Positions 17,423 to 24,189 of a DNA stretch of 55,575 bases are shown here, in pieces; positions within the stretch are counted from its first letter, which is position 1; the number at the start of each line of letters is the position of its first letter. Under the pieces are notes generated by a model. The model did no database searches and was not told the DNA's origin. It worked only from the letters and a program-made list of their open reading frames with translations. The DNA comes from an uncultured Bacteroidales bacterium (GTDB taxonomy: Bacteria; Bacteroidota; Bacteroidia; Bacteroidales; UBA932). The translations under genes were made by a program, and so were the position numbers. The stretch covers positions 1-55,575 of the forward strand of contig CALVDI010000008.1 in the NCBI GenBank assembly GCA_944326225.1, given 5' to 3'.

Positions 17423-17454
17423 CAAAAATACGCAGTTTGTTCTAAAATAAAAAA
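17423..17454 (-). promoter_or_regulatory. Promoter of GNAT module 1
   Basis: Minus-strand reading: GTGGTTTT (TTTT as the -33 element), 20 nt, TATTTTTG, a perfect TAnnTTTG -7 element. The surrounding AAGTGGTTTTTTATT is shared with modules 2 and 3, and the 20-nt spacing is identical in all three. It lies in the 102-nt gap between the epimerase gene and the small partner gene. Confidence 0.7.
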
Positions 17455-17492
17455 CCACTTCTGTCAAAATCCACAGTCTGCCAGCAGTCGGT

Positions 17493-18572
17493 TCAATGCT
17501 GTGCGTATGTGGCTTTATACCACCGTGCGAAGTTTCTGAGTCCTGTCCGGAGAGGGGTAGCTGGTTTGAAGCCGAAGTCGCGCTCCAGCGGGGCGGTGTC
17601 GGCGTACGTCACAGGCACGTCCCCGGGCTGCATCGGGACAAGCTCCCTGTGTGCCTCGAAGTCGTAGTCCTCCGGCAGCACCCCGGCCCTGACAAGCTCC
17701 TCCTGAAGCACCGTCACGAAGTCCAGCAGGCTCTCGGGGGAGCTGTTGCCGATGTTGTAGACCATGTACGGCGGTATGGGAAGTCCGTCCTCCCCGGTGC
17801 GTCTCTCCGGCGCGTGGCGCATGACCCTGACCACGCCCTCCACGATGTCGTCGATGTATGTGAAGTCCCTGAGGCAGTTGCCGTAGTTGAATATCCTGAT
17901 GCTCTCACCCCTGACCAGCCTGTCTGTGAAGCTGTAGTAGGCCATGTCGGGCCTGCCGCAGGGTCCGTAGACGGTGAAGAAGCGCAGTCCCGTGGAGGGA
18001 ATGTCGTAGAGCTTGCTGTAGGCGTGCGCCAGCAGCTCGTCGCTCTTCTTGGTGGCGGCGTAGAGGCTTATGGGGTTGTCCACCATGTCGTCGGTGGAGT
18101 ACGGGACCTTCCTGTTTGCCCCGTAGACGCTGGAGGATGAGGCGTAGACCAGGTGCCCGACTCCGGGGCGTCCTCCGTCGTAACTGTGCCGGCACGCCTC
18201 CAGGATGTTGTAGAATCCGATGATGTTGCTCTCGATGTACGCGTCGGGGTTTGTGATGCTGTACCTTACCCCCGCCTGTGCGGCGAGATTGACCACCACC
18301 GAGGGCCTGAATTCACCGAATATGCGGTCAACCGCGCTCCTGTCCGCGATGGAGTCCCGGAAGAACACGAAGCGGTCCCCGTATGCCCTGAGCCGTTCGA
18401 GCCTCCCGTGCTTCAGCCTTACGTCGTAATAGTCCGTGATGTTGTCGATGCCGATGACGCGGCAGTCCGGGTACTCGTCCAGCAGCCTCCTTGTAAGGCT
18501 GGCGCCGATGAAGCCTGCGGCTCCGGTCACCACCACTGTGGCGCCGGACAGTCTGATGTTCTGTTGAAGCAT
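17493..18572 (-). CDS. UDP-glucuronate 4-epimerase (CapI-like)
   Basis: About 359 residues from the ATG at 18572. It is an extended SDR with NAD loop TGAAGFIG (residues 16-23), DNITDYYDVRLKHGRLERL, AAQAGVRYSITNPDAYI, YASSSSVYG, and the catalytic Tyr171-x3-Lys175. These are landmarks of CapI/LpsL/GAE enzymes that interconvert UDP-GlcA and UDP-GalA. The ugd gene upstream would supply UDP-GlcA, and UDP-GalA would be available for capsule assembly and amidation. The open frame extends 113 codons further upstream, but that part is the tail of a degraded GNAT gene, so I reject the longer start. GC content is high, unlike the wzx-to-glycosyltransferase block. Confidence 0.87.
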   Translation of the reverse strand: MLQQNIRLSGATVVVTGAAGFIGASLTRRLLDEYPDCRVIGIDNITDYYDVRLKHGRLERLRAYGDRFVFFRDSIADRSAVDRIFGEFRPSVVVNLAAQAGVRYSITNPDAYIESNIIGFYNILEACRHSYDGGRPGVGHLVYASSSSVYGANRKVPYSTDDMVDNPISLYAATKKSDELLAHAYSKLYDIPSTGLRFFTVYGPCGRPDMAYYSFTDRLVRGESIRIFNYGNCLRDFTYIDDIVEGVVRVMRHAPERRTGEDGLPIPPYMVYNIGNSSPESLLDFVTVLQEELVRAGVLPEDYDFEAHRELVPMQPGDVPVTYADTAPLERDFGFKPATPLRTGLRNFARWYKATYAQH

Positions 18573-19049
18573 GATGAAGTTGTTGTCGGAAACGGACAAT
18601 TGTCCGCAATGGATTAAATGTATATGGGGCTTGCCTGCTGTCTCATTCACGCTGCTTTCAATGCACACACCCGCATCCGGGTGCAGATACAACCGCATGA
18701 TGAAATCCAGTGTCTGGGAGCCGAGTCCAAGTCCGTGGTATCTTACATCAACCCCTAAGCGTCCGATCAGAAGCGCCGGATAGGACCTCATCCTTTTCAA
18801 GTTCGGTATCTTTCTCTGCAGCCTGTTTCTGACATTGCCTGGCAGATGCTGTGAATTGATGCAGTAGTTGGAGTATGAGAAAGCGGTGACAATTTCTCCG
18901 CTGTCAGTCACAAATGCGTAATTTTTTGACAGCAGCTCTGACGTATACCTGACAGAACGTTCTTTGAAATACTCATCCAGCTCCCTGTCTCCGCACGAGA
19001 ATGAGTCGATTTTAATATTGTCGCTGATTTGTCTTTTTCGGCCTGTTCC
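18573..19049 (-). pseudogene. Decayed GNAT gene of repeated module 2
   Basis: In one frame the GNAT sequence is recognisable from IDSFSCGDRELDEYFKERS through SELLSKNYAF, NRLQRKIPNLKRMRSYPALL and LGVDVRYHGLGLGSQTLDFI. The expected start (MRR-x-x-FKL in modules 1 and 3) is missing: upstream in this frame there is a TAA at 19050-19052 and no ATG. The C-terminal third, including the INFYE-type segment and the RTRMM-x-CDLKLWL tail, is replaced by unrelated sequence that runs into the epimerase start. Both ends therefore appear deleted. Confidence 0.75.
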
Positions 19050-19201
19050 TTAGACCTTCTCAGACAGTTCTCTATATCGCTGAAAAAGTTCTCAGGCAGT
19101 TCCCTGCGGGGCAAACGGTCAGCCTTTTCCATCGCCTCCAAAAAGCGCCTCGCCGACTCACCGGTCAGGACAGGCGCGCATCTGTTCCCCAATATCGCCA
19201 T
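18908..19201 (-). CDS. Small partner protein of module 2, C-terminus altered
   Basis: The first about 57 codons match the partner family (PVLTGESARRFLEAMEKADR, LPRRELPENFF, then a charged helix). Instead of ending like its paralogues at about 65-70 residues, the frame continues across the out-of-frame GNAT remnant to 97 residues. This indicates a deletion that removed its normal stop and the GNAT start. The N-terminal EFKSG is replaced by ILGNRC. It retains its own promoter 20 nt upstream of the ATG, so a stable protein could still be made, for example as an orphan antitoxin; that is inference. Confidence 0.6.
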   Translation of the reverse strand: MAILGNRCAPVLTGESARRFLEAMEKADRLPRRELPENFFSDIENCLRRSKEQAEKDKSATILKSTHSRAETGSWMSISKNVLSGIRQSCCQKITHL

Positions 19202-19220
19202 AGCTCTCTACTGTTTTCCG

Positions 19221-19252
19221 CAAAGGTAAGTCTTTCAGGGCGGAATAAAAAA
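19221..19252 (-). promoter_or_regulatory. Promoter of GNAT module 2
   Basis: Minus-strand reading: GTGGTTTT, 20 nt, TACCTTTG (TAnnTTTG). The element matches module 3 almost base for base over about 40 nt and module 1 in the -33 region and spacing. It lies in the 75 nt between the end of ugd and the small partner gene. Confidence 0.7.
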
Positions 19253-19276
19253 CCACTTCTGACAAAACTTTTCCTG

Positions 19277-20587
19277 TCAGTCCCGGTGGAAGATGTCGCG
19301 GGTGTAGACCTTGGTCCTCACGTCGTCCAGGCATGGGTCGTAGCGGTTGGCGATGATGGCCTGCGAGCGGCTCTTGAACTCCGCCAGGTCGTTGACCACC
19401 ACGCTCCCGAAGAACGTGCTGCCGCTCTCCAGCGTGGGCTCGTAGATGATCAGCGTCGCGCCCTTGGCCCTGATGCGCTTCATCACGCCCTGGATGCTGC
19501 TCTGACGGAAGTTGTCGCTGCCGGACTTCATCGTCAGGCGGTACACCCCGATGACCACGTCCCTCTCCCTTGACGGATCCCAGCCGCCGTCGTACTCGTG
19601 CGCCCCGGCCATCTTCAGTACCTGGCCCGCGATGAAGTCCTTGCGGGTGCGGTTGCTCTCCACGATGGCGGTCATCATGTTCTGGGGCACGTCGGCGTAG
19701 TTGGCCAGCAGCTGCTTGGTGTCCTTGGGAAGGCAGTAGCCGCCGTAGCCGAACGACGGGTTGTTGTAGTGCGTCCCTATCCTCGGGTCGAGGCACACCC
19801 CGTCTATGATGGCGCGGGTGTCAAGCCCCTTGACCTCGGCGTAGGTGTCCAGCTCGTTGAAGTAGCTCACCCTGAGAGCGAGGTACGTGTTGGCGAAGAG
19901 CTTGACGGCCTCGGCCTCCTTCAGCCCCATGAACAGCGTGGGGACGTCCTGCTTCAACGCTCCCTCCTGCAGCAGTCCGGCAAAGGTGTGCGCGGCCTCC
20001 TCCAGGAACGGTATGTCGGCGATGGCCTCTATCGCGCCGTTCTCCTCCTCAAACCCTGGGCCGTCTATCATTTTCGGTACTCCAACGATGATGCGGCTGG
20101 GATACAGATTGTCATAAAGCGCCTTGCTCTCGCGCAGGAACTCGGGGGAGAAGAGCAGGTTCAGCCTCCTCACGCCACGCTTCCAGTACCTTACGTAGAG
20201 GCTGCGGCAGTAGCCCACGGGGACTGTGGACTTGACGACCATCACCGCGTTCGGGTTGACCTCCAGCACCAGGTCGATGACCTCCTCCACGTGGGAGGTG
20301 TCGAAGTAGTTCCTCACCGGGTCGTAGTTCGTCGGTGCGGCGATGACCACGAAGTCGGCGCCGGAGTACGCCTTCCTGCCGTCGAGGGTAGCCGTCAGGT
20401 CGAGGGGTTTCTCCGCTAAATATTTCTCAATGTACTCGTCCTGTATCGGTGAACGGCGGGAGTTTATCATCTCCACCTTCTCCGGGATGACGTCCACCGC
20501 GGTCACGTGGTGGTGCTGGGACAGCAGCGTAGCTATGCTCAGTCCCACATAGCCTGTGCCGGCTACGGCGATTCTGTAATCTTTCAT
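19277..20587 (-). CDS. ugd: UDP-glucose 6-dehydrogenase
   Basis: A 436-residue nucleotide-sugar dehydrogenase that oxidises UDP-glucose to UDP-glucuronate with two NAD. It has the N-terminal loop [55 protein letters not shown], the lysine-containing [20 protein letters not shown], and the catalytic Cys285 in [15 protein letters not shown]. The SPEFLREG-type segment and [15 protein letters not shown] fit Ugd rather than the ManNAc dehydrogenase group, though the two families are close. It feeds the epimerase gene that follows, now separated from it by the decayed module 2. Confidence 0.9.
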   Translation of the reverse strand: MKDYRIAVAGTGYVGLSIATLLSQHHHVTAVDVIPEKVEMINSRRSPIQDEYIEKYLAEKPLDLTATLDGRKAYSGADFVVIAAPTNYDPVRNYFDTSHVEEVIDLVLEVNPNAVMVVKSTVPVGYCRSLYVRYWKRGVRRLNLLFSPEFLRESKALYDNLYPSRIIVGVPKMIDGPGFEEENGAIEAIADIPFLEEAAHTFAGLLQEGALKQDVPTLFMGLKEAEAVKLFANTYLALRVSYFNELDTYAEVKGLDTRAIIDGVCLDPRIGTHYNNPSFGYGGYCLPKDTKQLLANYADVPQNMMTAIVESNRTRKDFIAGQVLKMAGAHEYDGGWDPSRERDVVIGVYRLTMKSGSDNFRQSSIQGVMKRIRAKGATLIIYEPTLESGSTFFGSVVVNDLAEFKSRSQAIIANRYDPCLDDVRTKVYTRDIFHRD

Positions 20588-20621
20588 CGTTATGGCTGTA
20601 CTTTAAAATTCTTAACTTAAG

Positions 20622-21233
20622 TCAGACGCTCTGCTGAAGAAGCCAGAGCTTCAGGTCGCAGCACATCATGCGGGTTCTGAGCGGTTCGTCGCCGCTGATG
20701 GAGAATGCTGTGCGTTCTGCCTGCTCGTCCAGATATAAGAGCCTGAAACCATTTGCCTCATAGTAGGTCATGACATCATCGTCATTCACTGCGTCAACTA
20801 TCAGATATCTGCATGCGCATTTGGACATCGGATGCAGGAACCATTCCTTAATATAAGTGAGAACCTGTGATCCCACGCCCATCCGACGGTATTGACTGCT
20901 GACGCCTATACGGCCTATCAGTATCGCCGGATAACGTCTCATCCGTTTTGCATTGGGTATTGCACGCTGTATTTTATTCTTTACCGGGCCTGGAAGAAGT
21001 GCCGTATGGATACCGTCGCACGACACTGAGAACATGCAGATTATGGCATTGTCGTTCTCCACGTCGCAGAATGCATATGATTTTGCAAGCAGTTCTTCCT
21101 CGTACTTTACCGCTTCATCCTTGAAAAATGCGTCTATATATTCGTTTCCGCATGAGAATTTATCCAGATTCCTCAGGGAACTCAGTCTTGTAAATACGGC
21201 TCTATCTGCCAGTTTGAATCTCTCCCGCCTCAT
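20622..21233 (-). CDS. GNAT acetyltransferase of repeated module 3, putative toxin
   Basis: A 203-residue paralogue of the module 1 protein. It has FSCGNEYIDAFF near the start, ELLAKSYAFC, NKIQRAIPNAKRMRRYPAIL, the acetyl-CoA region GVSSQYRRMGVGSQVLTYI, MTYYEANGF, and the tail LRTRMMCCDLKLWL. I start it at the ATG at 21233 (MRRERFKLAD), which aligns with MRRWDFKL in module 1; a start at 21362 would add an out-of-frame translation of the partner gene. It overlaps the partner by 32 nt. It sits between the PglF-like gene and ugd. Confidence 0.77.
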   Translation of the reverse strand: MRRERFKLADRAVFTRLSSLRNLDKFSCGNEYIDAFFKDEAVKYEEELLAKSYAFCDVENDNAIICMFSVSCDGIHTALLPGPVKNKIQRAIPNAKRMRRYPAILIGRIGVSSQYRRMGVGSQVLTYIKEWFLHPMSKCACRYLIVDAVNDDDVMTYYEANGFRLLYLDEQAERTAFSISGDEPLRTRMMCCDLKLWLLQQSV

Positions 21234-21399
21234 GCTCCCTCCAGTATCTCTCAGAACGTTCCATGAATCTGTCAAACTCGTCGAAGAAACCCTCCGGCAG
21301 TCTCCTGTAAGGGAGGCTGTCCACTCTGGCTTTCTCTTCCAGAAAGCACCGCGCTGACTCACCGGTCAAGATCGGCCCGCTTTTAAACTCTACATTCAT
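21202..21399 (-). CDS. Small partner protein of GNAT module 3, putative antitoxin
   Basis: A 65-residue protein (MNVEFKSGPILTGESARCF, then VDSLPYRRLPEGFF and a charged helix with YWREHEAGEI). It aligns along its length with the module 1 partner. I chose the second Met (21399) because it aligns with MAIEF of module 1 and leaves a 5' leader of plausible length after the promoter; a start at 21411 would add MTTG. No DNA-binding fold is evident by eye. The 3' end overlaps the GNAT start. Confidence 0.75.
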   Translation of the reverse strand: MNVEFKSGPILTGESARCFLEEKARVDSLPYRRLPEGFFDEFDRFMERSERYWREHEAGEIQTGR

Positions 21400-21425
21400 A
21401 CCAGTTGTCATTTAATATTCACCCG

Positions 21426-21457
21426 CAAAGGTAAGTCATTCGGGGCGGAATAAAAAA
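21426..21457 (-). promoter_or_regulatory. Promoter of GNAT module 3
   Basis: Minus-strand reading: GTGGTTTT, 20 nt, TACCTTTG. The -33 region is embedded in an inverted repeat (CGGAA and TTCCG around it), which could be an operator for an autoregulating antitoxin. It lies wholly within the gap between the PglF-like gene and the partner gene. Confidence 0.7.
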
Positions 21458-21480
21458 CCACTTCCGTAAAAATCCGCGGG

Positions 21481-23442
21481 TCAGGCGGTCTGCTGCCCGG
21501 CGGCCTGCCGCTCCTGCTCGATTCGGAGGTCGTACTGCTCGTAGGGGGAGTTTTTGGACTTGAACTCCGGCACGGTGCGCTTCATCAGCAGCACGGCCGA
21601 GGGGATGTCCACCGCCTGGGACAGCGACAGCAGGGACCCGCACACGCCGCAGGCAGTGGAGTAGTCGTACTCGCGAACCTTCGCGACGAGGATGCGCTCG
21701 TGGGACGTGGGTATGGTATTCTCCTTGTCGGAGAGAACTTCCTCGTACAGTTTCTCACCCGGTCTCAAACCGGTGTACTCAATCTTTATATCCTTGTCCG
21801 GCTCGAAACCTGCCAGCTCAATCATTCTGCGGGCCAGGGTATCTATCTTGACAGACTTACCCATATCAAATACAAATATCTGGTTGCCGGTACTCATCGT
21901 CGCCGCCTCCATCACAAGACGGCAGGCTTCAGGAATAGTCATGAAAAATCTCGTGATATCCGGATGCGTGACCGTAACGGGACCGCCCTTGGATATCTGC
22001 TCCCTGAAACGAGGTATTACAGAGCCGTTTGAGCCCAGCACATTGCCGAACCTGGTCGTAACGAACCTTGTCTTGCCTGACACCTTGCCCTGCTCGATGG
22101 CCAGACCGAGCGACTGGACGTATATCTCAGCCAGACGCTTGGTACACCCCATGATATTGGTCGGATTGACAGCCTTGTCGGTGGATATCATCACCATCTT
22201 CTCCACATCGTACTTTACGCACATGTCTGCTACGTAACGCGAGCCTATGACGTTGGTGTAGATAGCCTCACAGGGATTCTCCTCCATCAGGGGCACGTGC
22301 TTGTAGGCCGCTGCATGAAAGACCACCTGAGGATGGTGGCTTCTGAATGCGAAGTCCAGTCTCTGCGGCAGGCGCACGTCGCCTATTATAGGTACGAACT
22401 TCAGTTCCGGGAATCTCTCCTCCAGTTCCAGACGGAGAGTATGCATCGGGGTCTCGGAGTTGTCATACAGCACCAGTTTGGAGATACCGAACGTAGCCAA
22501 CTGGCGGCACAGCTCGCTGCCGATGGATCCGGCCGCTCCCGTCACCATGACTGTCTTTCCCTTGAAGTCGGCCATGATCTCATCCATCGATATGCGTATC
22601 TCATCACGTCCAAGAAGGTCCTCTATCCTTATCTTGCGGACCGGACTGTTCATCAGACGACCGTCCACCACCTCGTCTATCTCAGGGGCAATTAAGACTT
22701 TAATCTTATTGCTTACACAGTACTGTATCAGTCTGGACTGCTCTTCCCGAGCCTCCGTCCCCTTTGCAAACAGAACTGCCTCCAGCCCTACGTTTTCCCT
22801 CAAATAGACAATGCTCTTCTCGTCTTTAAAATAGAAAACCCTGAATCCGGAGATAAGATGACGCTCCGGAACTGCTCCATAGGTAAGAAATCCCACCACA
22901 CGGTAATGCGGAGAATTCTGCAACCTGGTCACCATGGATATGGACTTGTCACCTATTCCGTATATAAGAACTCTCTTGCGGGGCTTATAGTTGAAACTGC
23001 GGCGCTTGAGAGCATCGTAAACATAAAGCATGATGACTCTCACACTAAGCAGGACAAATATAGTACCCAATATATCCAGTATAAGCACCACCTTGATACC
23101 TGTACTGTTCATATCGGCAAAAGGCAGCACCCAGACCATCAGTGCCAGAAGTACTCCTTTCAGGATGACTGCAAGACCGAGCATTCCGATCTCGCGCAGG
23201 GAAGAATGACGGATGATCAGTTTGTGCGTCCTGAAAAGCAGGAACGATACAACTGAGAATACCAGTGAACCGCATATCCAGCACACTTCTGTCGGGCGGT
23301 TCAGCACATCAGAAGTGAATAAGATGCCTGACAGGAAAAGTACCAAGACGGAAACAATCACCGACACTACAGTATCCAGAAGCAGCACTGATCCGGAACT
23401 GAGGAAACGGTCCAAGTGAAATTTTTCAATAAGCCTATGCAT
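21481..23442 (-). CDS. Membrane-bound UDP-GlcNAc 4,6-dehydratase (PglF/CapD/WbpM-like)
   Basis: A 653-residue protein. About four membrane spans fill the first 150 residues, followed by a Rossmann CoA-binding-like domain (VLIYGIGDKSISMV) and a C-terminal SDR domain with TGAAGSIGSELCRQL near residue 300, STDKAVNPTNIMGCTKRLAE and RFGNVLGSNGSVIP. In the active site Met takes the place of Tyr (NIMGCTK), as in WbpM/PglF enzymes. It makes UDP-4-keto-6-deoxy-GlcNAc at the inner membrane, the substrate for the DegT aminotransferase. It is the last gene before the first toxin-like module and 5 nt downstream of the phosphatase gene. Confidence 0.9.
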   Translation of the reverse strand: MHRLIEKFHLDRFLSSGSVLLLDTVVSVIVSVLVLFLSGILFTSDVLNRPTEVCWICGSLVFSVVSFLLFRTHKLIIRHSSLREIGMLGLAVILKGVLLALMVWVLPFADMNSTGIKVVLILDILGTIFVLLSVRVIMLYVYDALKRRSFNYKPRKRVLIYGIGDKSISMVTRLQNSPHYRVVGFLTYGAVPERHLISGFRVFYFKDEKSIVYLRENVGLEAVLFAKGTEAREEQSRLIQYCVSNKIKVLIAPEIDEVVDGRLMNSPVRKIRIEDLLGRDEIRISMDEIMADFKGKTVMVTGAAGSIGSELCRQLATFGISKLVLYDNSETPMHTLRLELEERFPELKFVPIIGDVRLPQRLDFAFRSHHPQVVFHAAAYKHVPLMEENPCEAIYTNVIGSRYVADMCVKYDVEKMVMISTDKAVNPTNIMGCTKRLAEIYVQSLGLAIEQGKVSGKTRFVTTRFGNVLGSNGSVIPRFREQISKGGPVTVTHPDITRFFMTIPEACRLVMEAATMSTGNQIFVFDMGKSVKIDTLARRMIELAGFEPDKDIKIEYTGLRPGEKLYEEVLSDKENTIPTSHERILVAKVREYDYSTACGVCGSLLSLSQAVDIPSAVLLMKRTVPEFKSKNSPYEQYDLRIEQERQAAGQQTA

Positions 23443-23447
23443 AAAGT

Positions 23448-24170
23448 TTATATTGTTGTCAACATATCTGTTTTAGATAAGCTCTTAAATATATTGCCTG
23501 GAAGACTTCTGGCTTTTGTTATAAAATCCAGTTGACTCAGACTGTGCAGGTCCGTACCGGCTATGCTGAAACAGCCCTTTTTCAGCAGTTGGCAAGCCTT
23601 ATGCTGCGCTTCCTTCCCGTACAGTCCGGTGAGCGAGCCGAGGTTGAGTTGGAGCCTTACCCCGCTGTCCATCAGTGCTGTATAGTCATCCATGTCCATG
23701 TACATGTATCTCTCCGGATGGGCCAGCACAGGGAAGAATCCTGCGGTCTTGATGCGTTTCAGTGTCTCCACCATGCCTGCAGGCGGATTGAAGTAGGACG
23801 TCTCCACCAGCAGGTGCCTTCCGCCTGTTCCGAGCGGAAGAAGGTCCCTGGCCTCAAGCCTGCCCTCAAACAGGTTGTCCATCATGTACTCGGCTGCCAG
23901 ATGAAGGCGCACCGGTCCCCCGTAAGCATCGCACAACTCCGAAAAACGGGATCTCAGGGCCTCGGTCTCATTCGGGACATCCTCCATGACATGCGGTGTG
24001 AGCCACACTTCGGACAGGCCAAGCAGCTCATACCTCCCGAGCGCCGCGAGGCTGTCCTCCAGTCTCTTGAAGCCGTCGTCCACCCCAGGCAGGATATGGC
24101 AGTGCCAGTCGGTCATGCCATGCAATAGACCGGCCTCCCCTATCGTATGTCGTCCAAGAAAACCAAACAT
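23448..24170 (-). CDS. PHP-family protein-tyrosine phosphatase (CpsB/YwqE-like)
   Basis: A 240-residue metal-dependent phosphatase. The PHP motif WHCHILPGVDDG lies near the start, with LTPHVMED, AAEYMMDN, VLAHPERYMYM and a late GTDLHSL, which together provide the His/Asp/Glu metal ligands of CpsB/Wzb-type capsule phosphatases. It should remove phosphate from the tyrosine-rich tail of the Wzc-like kinase encoded 19 nt upstream, controlling capsule chain length and export. PHP-type phosphatases are the usual partner in Gram-positive organisms and occur also in Bacteroidota. Confidence 0.88.
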   Translation of the reverse strand: MFGFLGRHTIGEAGLLHGMTDWHCHILPGVDDGFKRLEDSLAALGRYELLGLSEVWLTPHVMEDVPNETEALRSRFSELCDAYGGPVRLHLAAEYMMDNLFEGRLEARDLLPLGTGGRHLLVETSYFNPPAGMVETLKRIKTAGFFPVLAHPERYMYMDMDDYTALMDSGVRLQLNLGSLTGLYGKEAQHKACQLLKKGCFSIAGTDLHSLSQLDFITKARSLPGNIFKSLSKTDMLTTI

Positions 24171-24189
24171 AGATGCCTAATCATACAGT

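Noticed and set aside
17493-18911. A single 472-residue GNAT-epimerase fusion protein
   Set aside because: The N-terminal 113 codons are a GNAT fragment lacking both its start and its C-terminal third; the epimerase has its own ATG at 18572 at the normal family position.
21234-21362. Upstream start for the module 3 GNAT
   Set aside because: The extra 43 residues are an out-of-frame translation of the partner gene; MRR-x-x-FKL at 21233 aligns with the start of module 1.
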